Of a DNA stretch of 64,000 bases, positions 55,667 through 64,000 are shown one piece after another. The notes beneath the pieces were generated by a model, which saw only the letters and a list, made by a program, of their open reading frames with translations, was not told the DNA's origin and made no database searches. The position numbers were made by a program, and so were the translations under genes. This DNA comes from Arachnopeziza araneosa (taxonomy: Eukaryota; Ascomycota; Leotiomycetes; Helotiales; Arachnopezizaceae). The stretch's first letter is position 1; every line of letters begins with the position of its first letter. Location: contig QYAI01000054.1 of NCBI GenBank assembly GCA_003988855.1, forward strand, positions 124,001-188,000, written 5' to 3'.

Positions 55667-57238
55667 CTAACCTTCAACCCAAGGCAGATCTCCTTTCCCC
55701 ACCTTCGTACAAACCAGATACCCGACGTCGCCCCCACCCCCGCCAGAGAGATAGCTCCTCATCAGTGGCCTCACCGTCTCTCTAACTAGGGCCTTCAACT
55801 CCTCCATGCGTTTCTCAAATCGTCGAAGATTCTCACGACTGTATAATTCAGGCGATAGTTTAAGGAATCGCTTGCATTCATCGTGGAGGAGGTAGATTGA
55901 GGGAGACATGCCCAGGGTCCGGATGGTGCGGGATAAGTTCGGGTTATGTGTTGGTGAGGCGTTGAGGGATTGAGAGGAGATGGAAGGATTGGGGGACGTG
56001 GTATGGACGGTGGACATATTAGGGTGGTTGGTTGATGGGGGCGCCGGGAGAGGAAGAGGGTTGGCGTTTTGAGCGTTGTTGGCCCTATTGCCGTTTCGAC
56101 TGTGTGATGGTCGTGGGGTTGGAGTTGGCGGTGGAGACGTGTTGTCAGCAAGCCATTGCCTGAAGAGTGACACGACGAGCCATTCTAGATATGCGTTGCC
56201 GGGTGTAACTCTTTCACCTCTACTTGTTGTGAGACTGAGATGGAATAGTTTTCCCTCGGCTTTTGCTATCATGTCATTTAAATCTTCGACTTTGTCGTCA
56301 ATAATCTCTAAGATGCTTGCCGGGAGTTGGTGTCGAATATGCCGTTCACCCATGGGCCATGCCCCTACAACATGTATGAGCGCTTCTTGGAAGATGTGTT
56401 TACTCTGTGCCAGATAGCCGAGTTTAAGGTATGAGCTCGGGTATTTCGCAATCTGCTTCCATAGTCGAGATTGAAATTGTAACAGATGGTGATCTACTCT
56501 CGGTCCCACAACTGCTAGTGCGTCGTATAGATCTGCAAGATTGAGGAGCGACTTGCATTGAAGGTATGCTATGGCAATATCGATCGGGTCCAGGGTAGGT
56601 GGGTAGTTGTAGAAGATGCGAAAGAGGTTGTCATACGATTCCAAGAGGTCCTGCTGATCCTGCGAAAGTTGTGGAGCCGAAGATGTATGATGGTTATGTG
56701 AGATGGAGAGATTTGCGACGGAGCGGAAAAATGAAGGGTTGCTGCTTGGTGGTTTGTTCCTCACGGGCGGAGGTCGCGAATCCGGAGACCCAAAAAGAGA
56801 GGAAGATTTGGAGTCCTTCTGTACCAGCATGGGGATATCCTCCGGACTGCTTCCAGGATCGAGTTCATATCTCCATCTCCTCTTGACTTCGGTTCTCCCA
56901 CTTTCACTCCCACTGCCCTCTCCAATCCGAGCCAGTTCTGCTCCGCTTCCAGGTTCTGGGCCTGCCCGCGACCATTCTTGCGATGTACTGGCTTCAAAGA
57001 AACCCGAACATTGAGCCAAGATAATTTTATGCAGCAGGTAGCGATTTGTCTGCAAACTGGCTGTGACCAATATCTCGACATCGCCAGTGTGACTGAACAC
57101 TGGAAACTCATTCTGGGGTATAAAACTCGATCCTCCAGCGTGCGAACGTCCTTGTCTTCTATGCCTCGAACTCCGAGAAACAACGGACGACGGCCCACGA
57201 AGGGCCAAAGATTGGGAAGGCTCAACTGTTGAAACCAT
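55667..57238 (-). CDS. BTB/POZ-domain protein, 523 residues
   Basis: The start is the ATG at 57238-57236 (MVSTVEPSQSLALRGPSSVV). The frame extends 25 codons upstream, but that stretch begins with TTG and looks like a 5'UTR intron (57310-57263, GTAAGT...CCAG). The BTB entry GDVEILVTASLQTNRYLLHK and IILAQCSGFFEAS are near residues 52-85, then an insertion of about 110 residues (Ser/Pro/Arg-rich) interrupts the fold before ESYDNLFRIFYNYPP. The helical region YLQCKSLLNLADLYDALAVV resembles the BTB-linked BACK-like part. A Pro/Asn-rich segment (TPTPRPSHSRNGNRANNAQN) precedes a conserved C-terminal helix (LHDECKRFLKLSPELYSREN). It may be a protein-interaction or ubiquitin-ligase adaptor; no partner is evident. 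Confidence 0.85.
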   Translation of the reverse strand: MVSTVEPSQSLALRGPSSVVSRSSRHRRQGRSHAGGSSFIPQNEFPVFSHTGDVEILVTASLQTNRYLLHKIILAQCSGFFEASTSQEWSRAGPEPGSGAELARIGEGSGSESGRTEVKRRWRYELDPGSSPEDIPMLVQKDSKSSSLFGSPDSRPPPVRNKPPSSNPSFFRSVANLSISHNHHTSSAPQLSQDQQDLLESYDNLFRIFYNYPPTLDPIDIAIAYLQCKSLLNLADLYDALAVVGPRVDHHLLQFQSRLWKQIAKYPSSYLKLGYLAQSKHIFQEALIHVVGAWPMGERHIRHQLPASILEIIDDKVEDLNDMIAKAEGKLFHLSLTTSRGERVTPGNAYLEWLVVSLFRQWLADNTSPPPTPTPRPSHSRNGNRANNAQNANPLPLPAPPSTNHPNMSTVHTTSPNPSISSQSLNASPTHNPNLSRTIRTLGMSPSIYLLHDECKRFLKLSPELYSRENLRRFEKRMEELKALVRETVRPLMRSYLSGGGGGDVGYLVCTKVGKGDLPWVEG

Positions 57239-58247
57239 TTTGCGTGTAGCTTCGTCTGGAGTCTGGCGAGAGTTAGGTGGTGAAGTCGACAGAGGGGTGA
57301 TGTTACTTACCAACGGATTAGAATATCATCGCAGTGCTCTCGGCGAAAGATATTTCAACGATGAGCCGTACAAGTTGCCTGCCTCGTCCACTGTGGGATA
57401 TACTCGATCTTTCCTCGGAGCTCAGGCGCCGCCTTCTTTATTACCCTCGCCCCTCGTTGACTCGTCGTACCTTTCCGAGCAAAGATTGAGACGTGCCTCT
57501 CGTTCGAAGTCCTGCTTCTTCCACACGAAACGCGTCGAATCTTCCTTTTCTCCTTTCTCAAAGCCTCGAGTCAACAACGCGACACACGATCACAAGAACT
57601 CCAGCAGCTTCTCCCCTGAAGAGTCGTGAAAATCAGCTTTTCCAACTGCTATCGCTCGAATGTGGCGGAGGCCGGCCGTGACCCTGCCAGAGCCAACCAA
57701 GCCGCATTATTTATCGACGCGCAGCCACAGCTGGTCAAATCATCGCAACGGCCTTGATGAAGTGCATGCAGCTCTTTGCACTTTCTAGCCAGTCTGGCCA
57801 CGGCAATATGCGGACTTCTTGAAGCTGAAAGGCGGTGCCATCGAGTCGTCTTGATTCGGTTTGCCGCGGCCCAATCGCCGACCACCGCAGGGATATCCGC
57901 ACTTTCATAAATCCTGTATTATTATCCCTCTCCGTTGTGCCAAGTAGAAGGTGCTCATCCGTCACTTGACTTTCACATGACGGCCGCGCCAGACCATGGA
58001 TCTTAACATCAGCTGTTGGCTTTGTACTAGCTAAGTATATGTCGTTGCCATAAATCTCCTCCCAAATCTTTTCCTGGTGTGACGCGCTATTGTACAGTAT
58101 ATGCTTCCTTCCGGACCCCCCAACCCAGAGTACATGCTCACCAAATCCCAGCCGCGCAGAACTCCGGATGAAACCAAACCCCGATAACCCAGCCCGTATT
58201 TTGGATGTACCTCATCGCTATCTGACCCCCATTTTCGTAAAATACCG
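57239..58247. other. BTB gene 5' region with a probable 5'UTR intron, and 3' flank of the next gene
   Basis: This 1.0-kb region lies upstream of the BTB start. A GTAAGT donor at 57310 and a CGCCAG acceptor at 57263 (48 nt) suggest a leader intron; the only upstream ATG in the leader (near 57323) closes after three codons. No other gene was recognised. Confidence 0.45.
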
Positions 58248-59416
58248 TCAACTCATATCCATCTCAACCTCGATAGACTGACCGCCATTTGCGACGACGT
58301 CCTGCGCTGATTTCATCACACTTCCATTAGTCATCGCATGAGTACCGTTTGGTACCTCGTCTACCCAATTCATGCCATGCACTCCATTGAGCATTGCGCT
58401 ATCGACAATCTTCGGTGTCTCCCCAGCCTCCATCGTCAGCTCTCCATCAAATACAGGGACTGGCTCTCTCAAATTCATCCAAACATTTTCTAGATCCGTA
58501 CTGACTAATCGACCCTGCTTCAAGTCCTCTCCGAATAGAAAGTAGCCTTCATTAGCTTCAACTAAATAGCTAGCTAGTCCTTTACTCTGAAGTCTGATGC
58601 GGGCATTTGTGATGGGGAAATGATTCTCAATGAACTTTGCCCACCCGCGCGCGGCAGCTTGAATGTCTGGATCAGCAGTTGAAACTGACGACCAGCCAAT
58701 ACCAAGGTGGCGCGTGAAGTCATCAACAGTAGGTTCAAAGTGGCGCTCTGGTGAGCTTGCTGCGACGAAAGTTCCATCATTGATGGTCTCCTCGGCAATT
58801 GCAGGAGTGGAAGTGAGGTTCAATCTCTGACTTTTCGCTGGGCGTATTATTGGTCTCTCTGGTGCTCTGGCAGCGAGTGCTGCTTTGGCCTTTTCCTCCT
58901 CGGCCTTCTCTTCCGCCCAAGTGCCTGTTTGGCTACCAGCTTCAAGCACGTAGCCATTTCGATTAGGCTTTATTATCGTCATTCCCTCTCCATATTCCCA
59001 TTCATCTTCGTTGTCAGGCTCCAGCTGGGTAGTGGGTGCTTGCACGGGGAAGTAATCATCCTCGAGGTTCGACGCAGCATCATCACGAGATCGTTTGCGA
59101 CCTGCAGCAGAAGCCGGCGTAGGTAGAGCTGGAGCCTGATTTGACCAAGCAGAGTTGATGGGTGACTGAGAGATACCATTGGAGAAGGGCGTAGTAAAGT
59201 GAGGCTGTTGGTCCATACCGAAGGAAGGCTGAAGGTGATGTTAACAAGTGTTCAACGCGATTTAGGAAAGGGTCCGTCAATTCTTGAATCCAAACATTCA
59301 ACTGAAATTTGAATTGACCAGACATGTCTTGAAAGAGAGAGATGCTTACTTACATGTTGAGGCGGTAAGACGAGAACAGGGTCTGAAGAAGAGAAGGATG
59401 AATCGAAAGACCCCAT
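58248..59416 (-). CDS. uncharacterised acidic fungal protein, 347 residues
   Basis: Exon 1 (59416-59354) encodes MGSFDSSFSSSDPVLVLPPQ. A 125-nt intron (59353-59229, GTAAGT...TCAG) joins it in phase 0 to exon 2 (59228-58248) at PSFGMDQQPHF. A basic patch (GRKRSRDDAAS) may be a nuclear localisation signal. Conserved-looking blocks are EWEYGEGMTIIKPNRNGYVL and DDFTRHLGIGWSSV, followed by a helix (ARGWAKFIENHFPITNARIR). There is no enzyme motif, membrane segment or repeat. I do not recognise the family; a nuclear role is inferred from composition only. Starting at the internal Met (59216) would skip the first exon. Confidence 0.75.
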
Positions 59417-60166
59417 ATTGAGGTGGTGTTAGGATGAAAGTGTTGAAGAGAGATTGAGACAACTAAATGTCTCAATTTAAGATGGAAAATGGAATGAAAG
59501 AAGATGTAGTGATGTGGTCTGGATCTCAAAGAAGTGTGGATGAAAGAGGAGAGAAGAACGAAGCTGAGCGGGCGTTGACATTTGACTGTGAGAAAGGCTG
59601 CGAATCCGACTTAGACCCTATTGGCTGCTTGCCACCCACCAATCGTTTCTTCTTTTGCAAAGAGGGCTGGCTGGACTCGCTTTACAAGCAGGGCTCCCTT
59701 GCATCCGACATGCAAGTCGTGCTTTAGTCTTCTCCGCATAATTCAGCGCCTTATCGTCTGGCCGATCACGTGAGACGCTCATCCCTCTATTTGCTACTGA
59801 CAAACAGATGTTTAACCGAGATGGACAAGAAGCTTGATCTTCTTGATTCGATAAGTGGCGCAGAAGAGAAAGAAGCGGATAGGCAGGTAGTCACGTGACC
59901 ATCATACTGCGTGACCTACGATGATTTTCTTTTGTGTTTGTCCATCTTGGGATGATGCTTTGCAATGATAGAACATAGAAGCCTACTTGTCCTGACTTCA
60001 TGCTAAATCCAGGCAGAAAAAAATTAAGTGACCTCCCTATATCACGTGTGCATTCTAGATCATCATGACGGCAAGGCGCCGAGCGCTGCTGCGCCTGCCA
60101 CGAATAATCCGAACCCCTCCACGCCGCAGACTGATTTGATCACAAAATTACACAACCTCAGTAACT
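59417..60166. promoter_or_regulatory. divergent promoter region between the acidic-protein and CH-domain genes
   Basis: A 750-bp region between two divergent starts. It includes short ATG frames without motifs. Three CACGTG-like words (gatcacgtga near 59765, tcacgtgacc near 59892, atcacgtgtg near 60043) are spaced within about 280 bp and could be bHLH or E-box sites. Confidence 0.4.
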
Positions 60167-62278
60167 ATGGCGTCTGTTACTTCCCTTGATAAAGATATGC
60201 GCAAATTGCGTCTAGACAGATACACACCTCAAGCTGCAAATGAAGTACGAACATTTATCGAGGATTCACTCGGAGAGCGACTAGCCCACGGAGATTTGTT
60301 GGACAGCCTGAAAGATGGAGTCGCGCTTTGCAAGTATGGACTTTTCACTAAGGTCAAAAAGCAATTAGCTAACGACAGTTATAGGCTGGTCAATCTCGCA
60401 GACCCGAATTCCCTCCGATTCAAGACCAGAGCGATTATGCCATTTGTACAAATGGAAAATATATCCCTTTTCCTAAACGCTTGCAAATCCCCTCCTTTCA
60501 ACCTTCAATCCCACGATATGTTCCTCACAGTCGATCTTTACGAAGCAAAAGATCCAGCGCAAGTTCTCCAATGCCTTGGTGCGTTTAGCCGTGCTGCGAA
60601 TAAAATCGATCCATCAAGATTCCCCAATCCCATCGGCGGTAAATCACGTAATGGAGTTATGAGTCCACAAGGCACAGGTACGCCGACAGGGAATTACGGA
60701 AATAGAGGCAGAGGAGCCAGCAATGCTAGCAATACTTCCTCCGCTTATAACCCTGGAACAAGGCCTCAATTAACGCCAACTCGAACTGGAGATTCAAATT
60801 CTGGTCGCTGGAGTCCAACGAAAACGGGGAAACCTTTAAGCCCGGGCGTCAGTAGTTGGAGCAACAAGACCGATGAAAATAACACGGCGCCTGCGTGGAA
60901 TATTTCGCAATATGGTTATATGGGTGGTGCTTCGCAGGGCAATCTCGGTGTTGCGTTTGGAGGTAGAAGGCAAATTACGAGTGCAGGGCCACATGTGCCA
61001 AGCTTGGCTGACAAGGAGAAAAGACGCCGAGAGCAAGCTGCGGAAGAAGAACGCCTACGTGTTGAAGCCGAAGAGGCCGATCGACGACGCCGAGAAGACC
61101 AAGAAGCCGAGGAGGAGAGAGCTCGTATTGCGGAGGAACAAGGATGGGCAGAAGAGACCCGCAAGCTACGTGAACAGGAGAGATCAAAAGCCGAAGAAGA
61201 GAAGCGAAAATGGGAAGAAGATGAAAGAAGGTGGAAGATTGAAGACGAGCAACGGCAGAAAGAAGAGCGTGAAGCTGAAGCAAGACTACAAGACGAGCGT
61301 AAACGATTAAGAGGGAACTCAGACGCCAGGTTACGTGGGCAATTTCTGAGCCAGTATCAAGCTGAGAATAAGACGAATGGAAGTTCGGAGAGTAGTAGGA
61401 TTAAAGAACTCGAACGCGAGCTGGAATTAGCGCGGGAGCGAGAGCGTGAATACGAGAGGGAAAGACAGGCAAAGATCCATTCCCCATCTGCCTCCAGGGA
61501 AATTGTCGAAGACCACGATTTTGCAGTCAGGATTAAAGAAGAGAACAAGTCACGCAACCGTTCACGCTCACGGCCTAGAGCACCGTCCCGTAAGAACTCT
61601 GATGAGATTTGGCGGGATGACGAGCGGGATTATCTTCGCAAGCAGTGGAAATCAGAAAATGATGCTGCTCCTCCAGCACAGCCAGCTCGTCCCCTACCAG
61701 AAGCTGCACCGAGAATATCAAAACAACATACAGGTGGTGCTCGGCCTCTCCCTGAGCCTACGAGGATACAGAAGCAGCATACCGGCGGGCGACCATTACC
61801 CGACCCAGCTAAATATGCCAATGCAAAAGCCGAACGTAATGATTTCGCCCCAAATCAGAATCGTACCGATCGTTATTTAGCCAACAACCCCCCTCCTCCT
61901 CCACAAAAGCCCAGCACAACTTACTCGAATGAGATTGGAGGGTTTGACTCAGCAGCTGAACGCGATGCCGAAGATCGACGAAGAGTGCAATCCCAAACTA
62001 AAACAAAAGCTGGTGGCTGGGCCTCAAAGAGCTTATTAGAGCGGGAGATGGAAATGGAGAGACAACGACAGGAGGAGTGGGAAGAGAGCCAAAGAGAGCT
62101 AAAGAACAAGGTACCGAAAGGTGATGGAGTTGACGGCATTGGTGGTGGTATTGGCGGGAAGTGGGATGTAAATCAATGGACGGGGTATACAGGTGGCGAT
62201 GGCCAGAATAGAGGCAATCAAGGTATTGGTGCTGGAAGGAGGCAGATCGTTGGGCCCAGGCCGCCTCCTGGTAGATAA
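60167..62278 (+). CDS. calponin-homology domain protein with long coiled coil and proline-rich tail, 686 residues
   Basis: Exon 1 is 60167-60333 and exon 2 is 60385-62278. The 51-nt intron (60334-60384, GTATGG...TATAG, branch GCTAAC) contains no stop and is a multiple of three, so an unspliced reading also stays open. Splicing is preferred because it restores GVALCKLVNLADPN, the continuous CH-domain helix, where the unspliced form inserts 17 residues. The CH domain (about 20-150) contains MPFVQMENISLFLNACK as in transgelin/SCP1-type actin-binding proteins. A Glu/Arg/Lys coiled coil (about 270-385, EERLRVEAEEADRRRRED style) is followed by an RS-like patch and two HTGGARPLPEP/HTGGRPLPDP repeats with polyproline (NPPPPPQKP). 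It is probably an actin-bundling or SH3-interacting cytoskeletal factor. Confidence 0.92.
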   Translation: MASVTSLDKDMRKLRLDRYTPQAANEVRTFIEDSLGERLAHGDLLDSLKDGVALCKYGLFTKVKKQLANDSYRLVNLADPNSLRFKTRAIMPFVQMENISLFLNACKSPPFNLQSHDMFLTVDLYEAKDPAQVLQCLGAFSRAANKIDPSRFPNPIGGKSRNGVMSPQGTGTPTGNYGNRGRGASNASNTSSAYNPGTRPQLTPTRTGDSNSGRWSPTKTGKPLSPGVSSWSNKTDENNTAPAWNISQYGYMGGASQGNLGVAFGGRRQITSAGPHVPSLADKEKRRREQAAEEERLRVEAEEADRRRREDQEAEEERARIAEEQGWAEETRKLREQERSKAEEEKRKWEEDERRWKIEDEQRQKEEREAEARLQDERKRLRGNSDARLRGQFLSQYQAENKTNGSSESSRIKELERELELAREREREYERERQAKIHSPSASREIVEDHDFAVRIKEENKSRNRSRSRPRAPSRKNSDEIWRDDERDYLRKQWKSENDAAPPAQPARPLPEAAPRISKQHTGGARPLPEPTRIQKQHTGGRPLPDPAKYANAKAERNDFAPNQNRTDRYLANNPPPPPQKPSTTYSNEIGGFDSAAERDAEDRRRVQSQTKTKAGGWASKSLLEREMEMERQRQEEWEESQRELKNKVPKGDGVDGIGGGIGGKWDVNQWTGYTGGDGQNRGNQGIGAGRRQIVGPRPPPGR

Positions 62279-62992
62279 TAAATCTACTTTTGTGAGACTG
62301 GAGTTGGGAGCGTGTTTGAGTTTGGTGGCGCGTTTGGTTTGGGTATGGTTGGGATGGGGGAATAATGAATGGGTTAGACAAAGTGCATTAGATGGTGAAT
62401 GGTGATTAGGAGTATCGTGATTTGACAGCATCATGGATTGATTGACCGAATAAGAATATTTCGTAACTTGAGAACTGCATTATCAACCTGAATAAGAAAA
62501 TGACGCTAATAACCTCCCATTGTCTACAGGACACACAACTGGGAGATTTACATCCAGCACCAAGATAGTGGAATTTCTGAAAATTCTATTTCGTAGGTAG
62601 CCTAGGATAAGCTCGAGGTTACTCGAAATTGGTCGCTATCTACCTACCCATTATTTGTTGAAAAGCCGAGTTTTATGAGAGCAAAAGACATCAGCCCATG
62701 ATCTCCTCACGTCAATGTGTACATCCAACGCAGACGTTATAACTCTATCCCTAAAGTCATCAACTCTCCACCCAACTCTCTGTTTTATGATCCTATAAGG
62801 CGCCGTTGAATAGCGAAAAGAGACGGAAGAGCAAATCGAGCCAGTTTTGAGCAAGTGTTGATTTCTGTTCTTTAGCCCGCATGAGCCTCGTAGTATAAAA
62901 TAAAAACCGTGCTCCAGAAAAGTGGTATGAATACAGTGGATACGTATATGTAAAACTTCAATTGATTGACCTACTAAATGATTCCAAGCTAT
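62279..62992. other. convergent 3' flanks
   Basis: A 714-bp spacer between convergent stops; nothing recognised. Confidence 0.6.
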
Positions 62993-64000
62993 TCAATTGC
63001 TGCTTAAATCCACCATCTCAACGAGGCTCATCCTCCACCTTCCTTCATCTCCTCCTCTCTGTCCCCTTTTATTCACCTCCTCGTCCTCCTCAACTACCTT
63101 GAACGCCCCAGGTAAACTATCTCTTGCAATAAAAAATTTCTTTTTCTTTATCTTTGAATTCTTACTCGGTTCCTTATCCTCAATACTTATCGTCTTTGTT
63201 GGAACCTTACATGCTGGTATAATCAAAGGCGACGAATCAATCGTGATGATTTCTCTGCCAGTTCCAGTCGGAGTGGATGGTTCAAGATGATTTGATATAG
63301 AATTCATATCATTTGACGGGAGATCTAGAACAGGTAATGGGCTTTCTGGGCTTCCAGCACCAGAAAGCGATACTTGATTGTGAGATGGTTGGTCGGGAGA
63401 TGGAGAATGTCGTTTTCTAGGTGGTCTGCTGTTGTGTGCGCATCTTGTTGGTGTGTTATGCGTGGGGCTAGAAAGGGCGGTTTCCTCACCCTGGACAATA
63501 CGGATACTAGATGGAAGTGGGAGGGAAGCCTCTGCTTCTGCTTCTGCTTCTGGAGAAGCGGTTGAAAAAAATGAGAGAGTATGCGTGTTCTTCTTTGAGA
63601 TGTTTAGTCCGGAAATTGTGTTAAATTGTGATGGAGAGGGAGGCTTTGATAGCTGGGCTGGTGGGCTTGAGCTGAGAATGAAGGAAGCAGTGCTTGATTT
63701 GGTGATTCCTGGCACTGTATCTGTGGAAGCTGGAGAGCGTGTGATGGTCCAAGGATTAGTGTTTGGTTTTGGCCTTGTTACGGTTTTGGTTTTTGCTCTT
63801 GTTAATCTTGCTGGTATTGGATCTGTGTTCAAACGAGCTGATCTTAGAGGTCTTGAAGATTTGTTCAAACTTATAGATGGAGCAGGCCCAGAAGAAGGAA
63901 GTTTTTCAAGTGTAGGAGCTAGGAATACTGGTGGTAAAGATTGACTTGGTGGCGTTGTCTTGCTTGCAGTCGTGGCAGATATCAGCTTTTCTTTATGAGT
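62993..64000 (-). CDS. uncharacterised protein, 5' part beyond window edge
   Basis: The frame is open from the window edge to the TAA at 62995-62993, giving 335 visible residues. It is Ser/Pro/Thr-rich and probably disordered, with basic patches (RTRAK-like, RPPRKRHSPSPD), an EAEAEAEA run coded by GAAGC-type repeats, and a more ordered C-terminal block (KKKKFFIARDSLPGAFKVVE, then RWRMSLVEMVDLSSN). No enzymatic or membrane motif is seen; the true start lies outside. The composition suggests a nuclear regulatory protein, but the family is not recognised. Confidence 0.7.
   Translation of the reverse strand, partial: THKEKLISATTASKTTPPSQSLPPVFLAPTLEKLPSSGPAPSISLNKSSRPLRSARLNTDPIPARLTRAKTKTVTRPKPNTNPWTITRSPASTDTVPGITKSSTASFILSSSPPAQLSKPPSPSQFNTISGLNISKKNTHTLSFFSTASPEAEAEAEASLPLPSSIRIVQGEETALSSPTHNTPTRCAHNSRPPRKRHSPSPDQPSHNQVSLSGAGSPESPLPVLDLPSNDMNSISNHLEPSTPTGTGREIITIDSSPLIIPACKVPTKTISIEDKEPSKNSKIKKKKFFIARDSLPGAFKVVEEDEEVNKRGQRGGDEGRWRMSLVEMVDLSSN

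Noticed and set aside
1..64000. tRNA, rRNA, CRISPR array or transposon
   Set aside because: No cloverleaf-like B-box word, rRNA stretch, spaced repeats, transposase or reverse-transcriptase motif was seen on either strand by reading; a tRNAscan or RepeatMasker run would be decisive.

Overview
The window is nuclear DNA of a filamentous ascomycete, most likely Leotiomycetes-like (inference from gene families; no search was run). The genes are split by short GT-AG introns of about 40-80 nt and have pyrimidine-rich leaders. The families are typically fungal: a HeLo-like STAND N-terminus, a NACHT-ankyrin NLR, DUF3176, DUF1996-WSC, a Zn2Cys6 regulator, an OCH1-type GT32 and DUF2235. Gene density is about one per 2.8 kb on both strands, with no operons. 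No tRNA, rRNA, CRISPR array, transposase or reverse transcriptase was recognised. All exon structures were worked out by hand from splice signals, phase and remembered family motifs; no transcript data were available.

Layout. 0-10.3 kb: 5' part of a HeLo-like STAND protein, a secreted alpha/beta hydrolase with a disputed second intron, a small hydrophilic protein, a DUF2235 hydrolase and a CobW/COG0523 GTPase. 10.3-13.4 kb: gene-poor, GC-rich and low-complexity, ending in the promoter and leader of a secreted DUF1996-WSC protein (13.4-15.2 kb). 15.2-17.5 kb: purine-rich spacer. 17.5-22.5 kb: a 1534-residue NLR-type protein in seven exons, with a GC-AG intron and a 25-nt exon carrying the Walker A motif. 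23.6-32.8 kb: serine/threonine dehydratase, NAT9-type acetyltransferase, two uncharacterised genes (one apparently frameshifted) and the DNA polymerase delta small subunit POL31. 33.4-42.0 kb: GT32 glycosyltransferase with a charged C-terminal tail, acyltransferase-3 membrane protein, SDR, twin-Cx9C protein and a GRE2-like reductase. 43.1-54.2 kb: DUF3176 membrane protein, Zn2Cys6 regulator and a Clr5-like/ankyrin protein. 55.6-64.0 kb: BTB protein, an acidic uncharacterised protein, a calponin-homology/coiled-coil protein and the 3' part of an uncharacterised gene.

Most genes look like independent housekeeping or accessory loci; nothing indicates a biosynthetic cluster. The accessory theme is immune or incompatibility-type architecture: the HeLo-like protein at the left edge, the NACHT-ankyrin NLR, and the Clr5-like/ankyrin protein. 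The most unusual points are gene-structure ones: the Walker A microexon with a nearby GC-AG intron, the hydrolase whose only good intron removes its likely catalytic acid, the two-step frameshift in the 29.9-31.1 kb gene, and its 23-bp CDS overlap with POL31.
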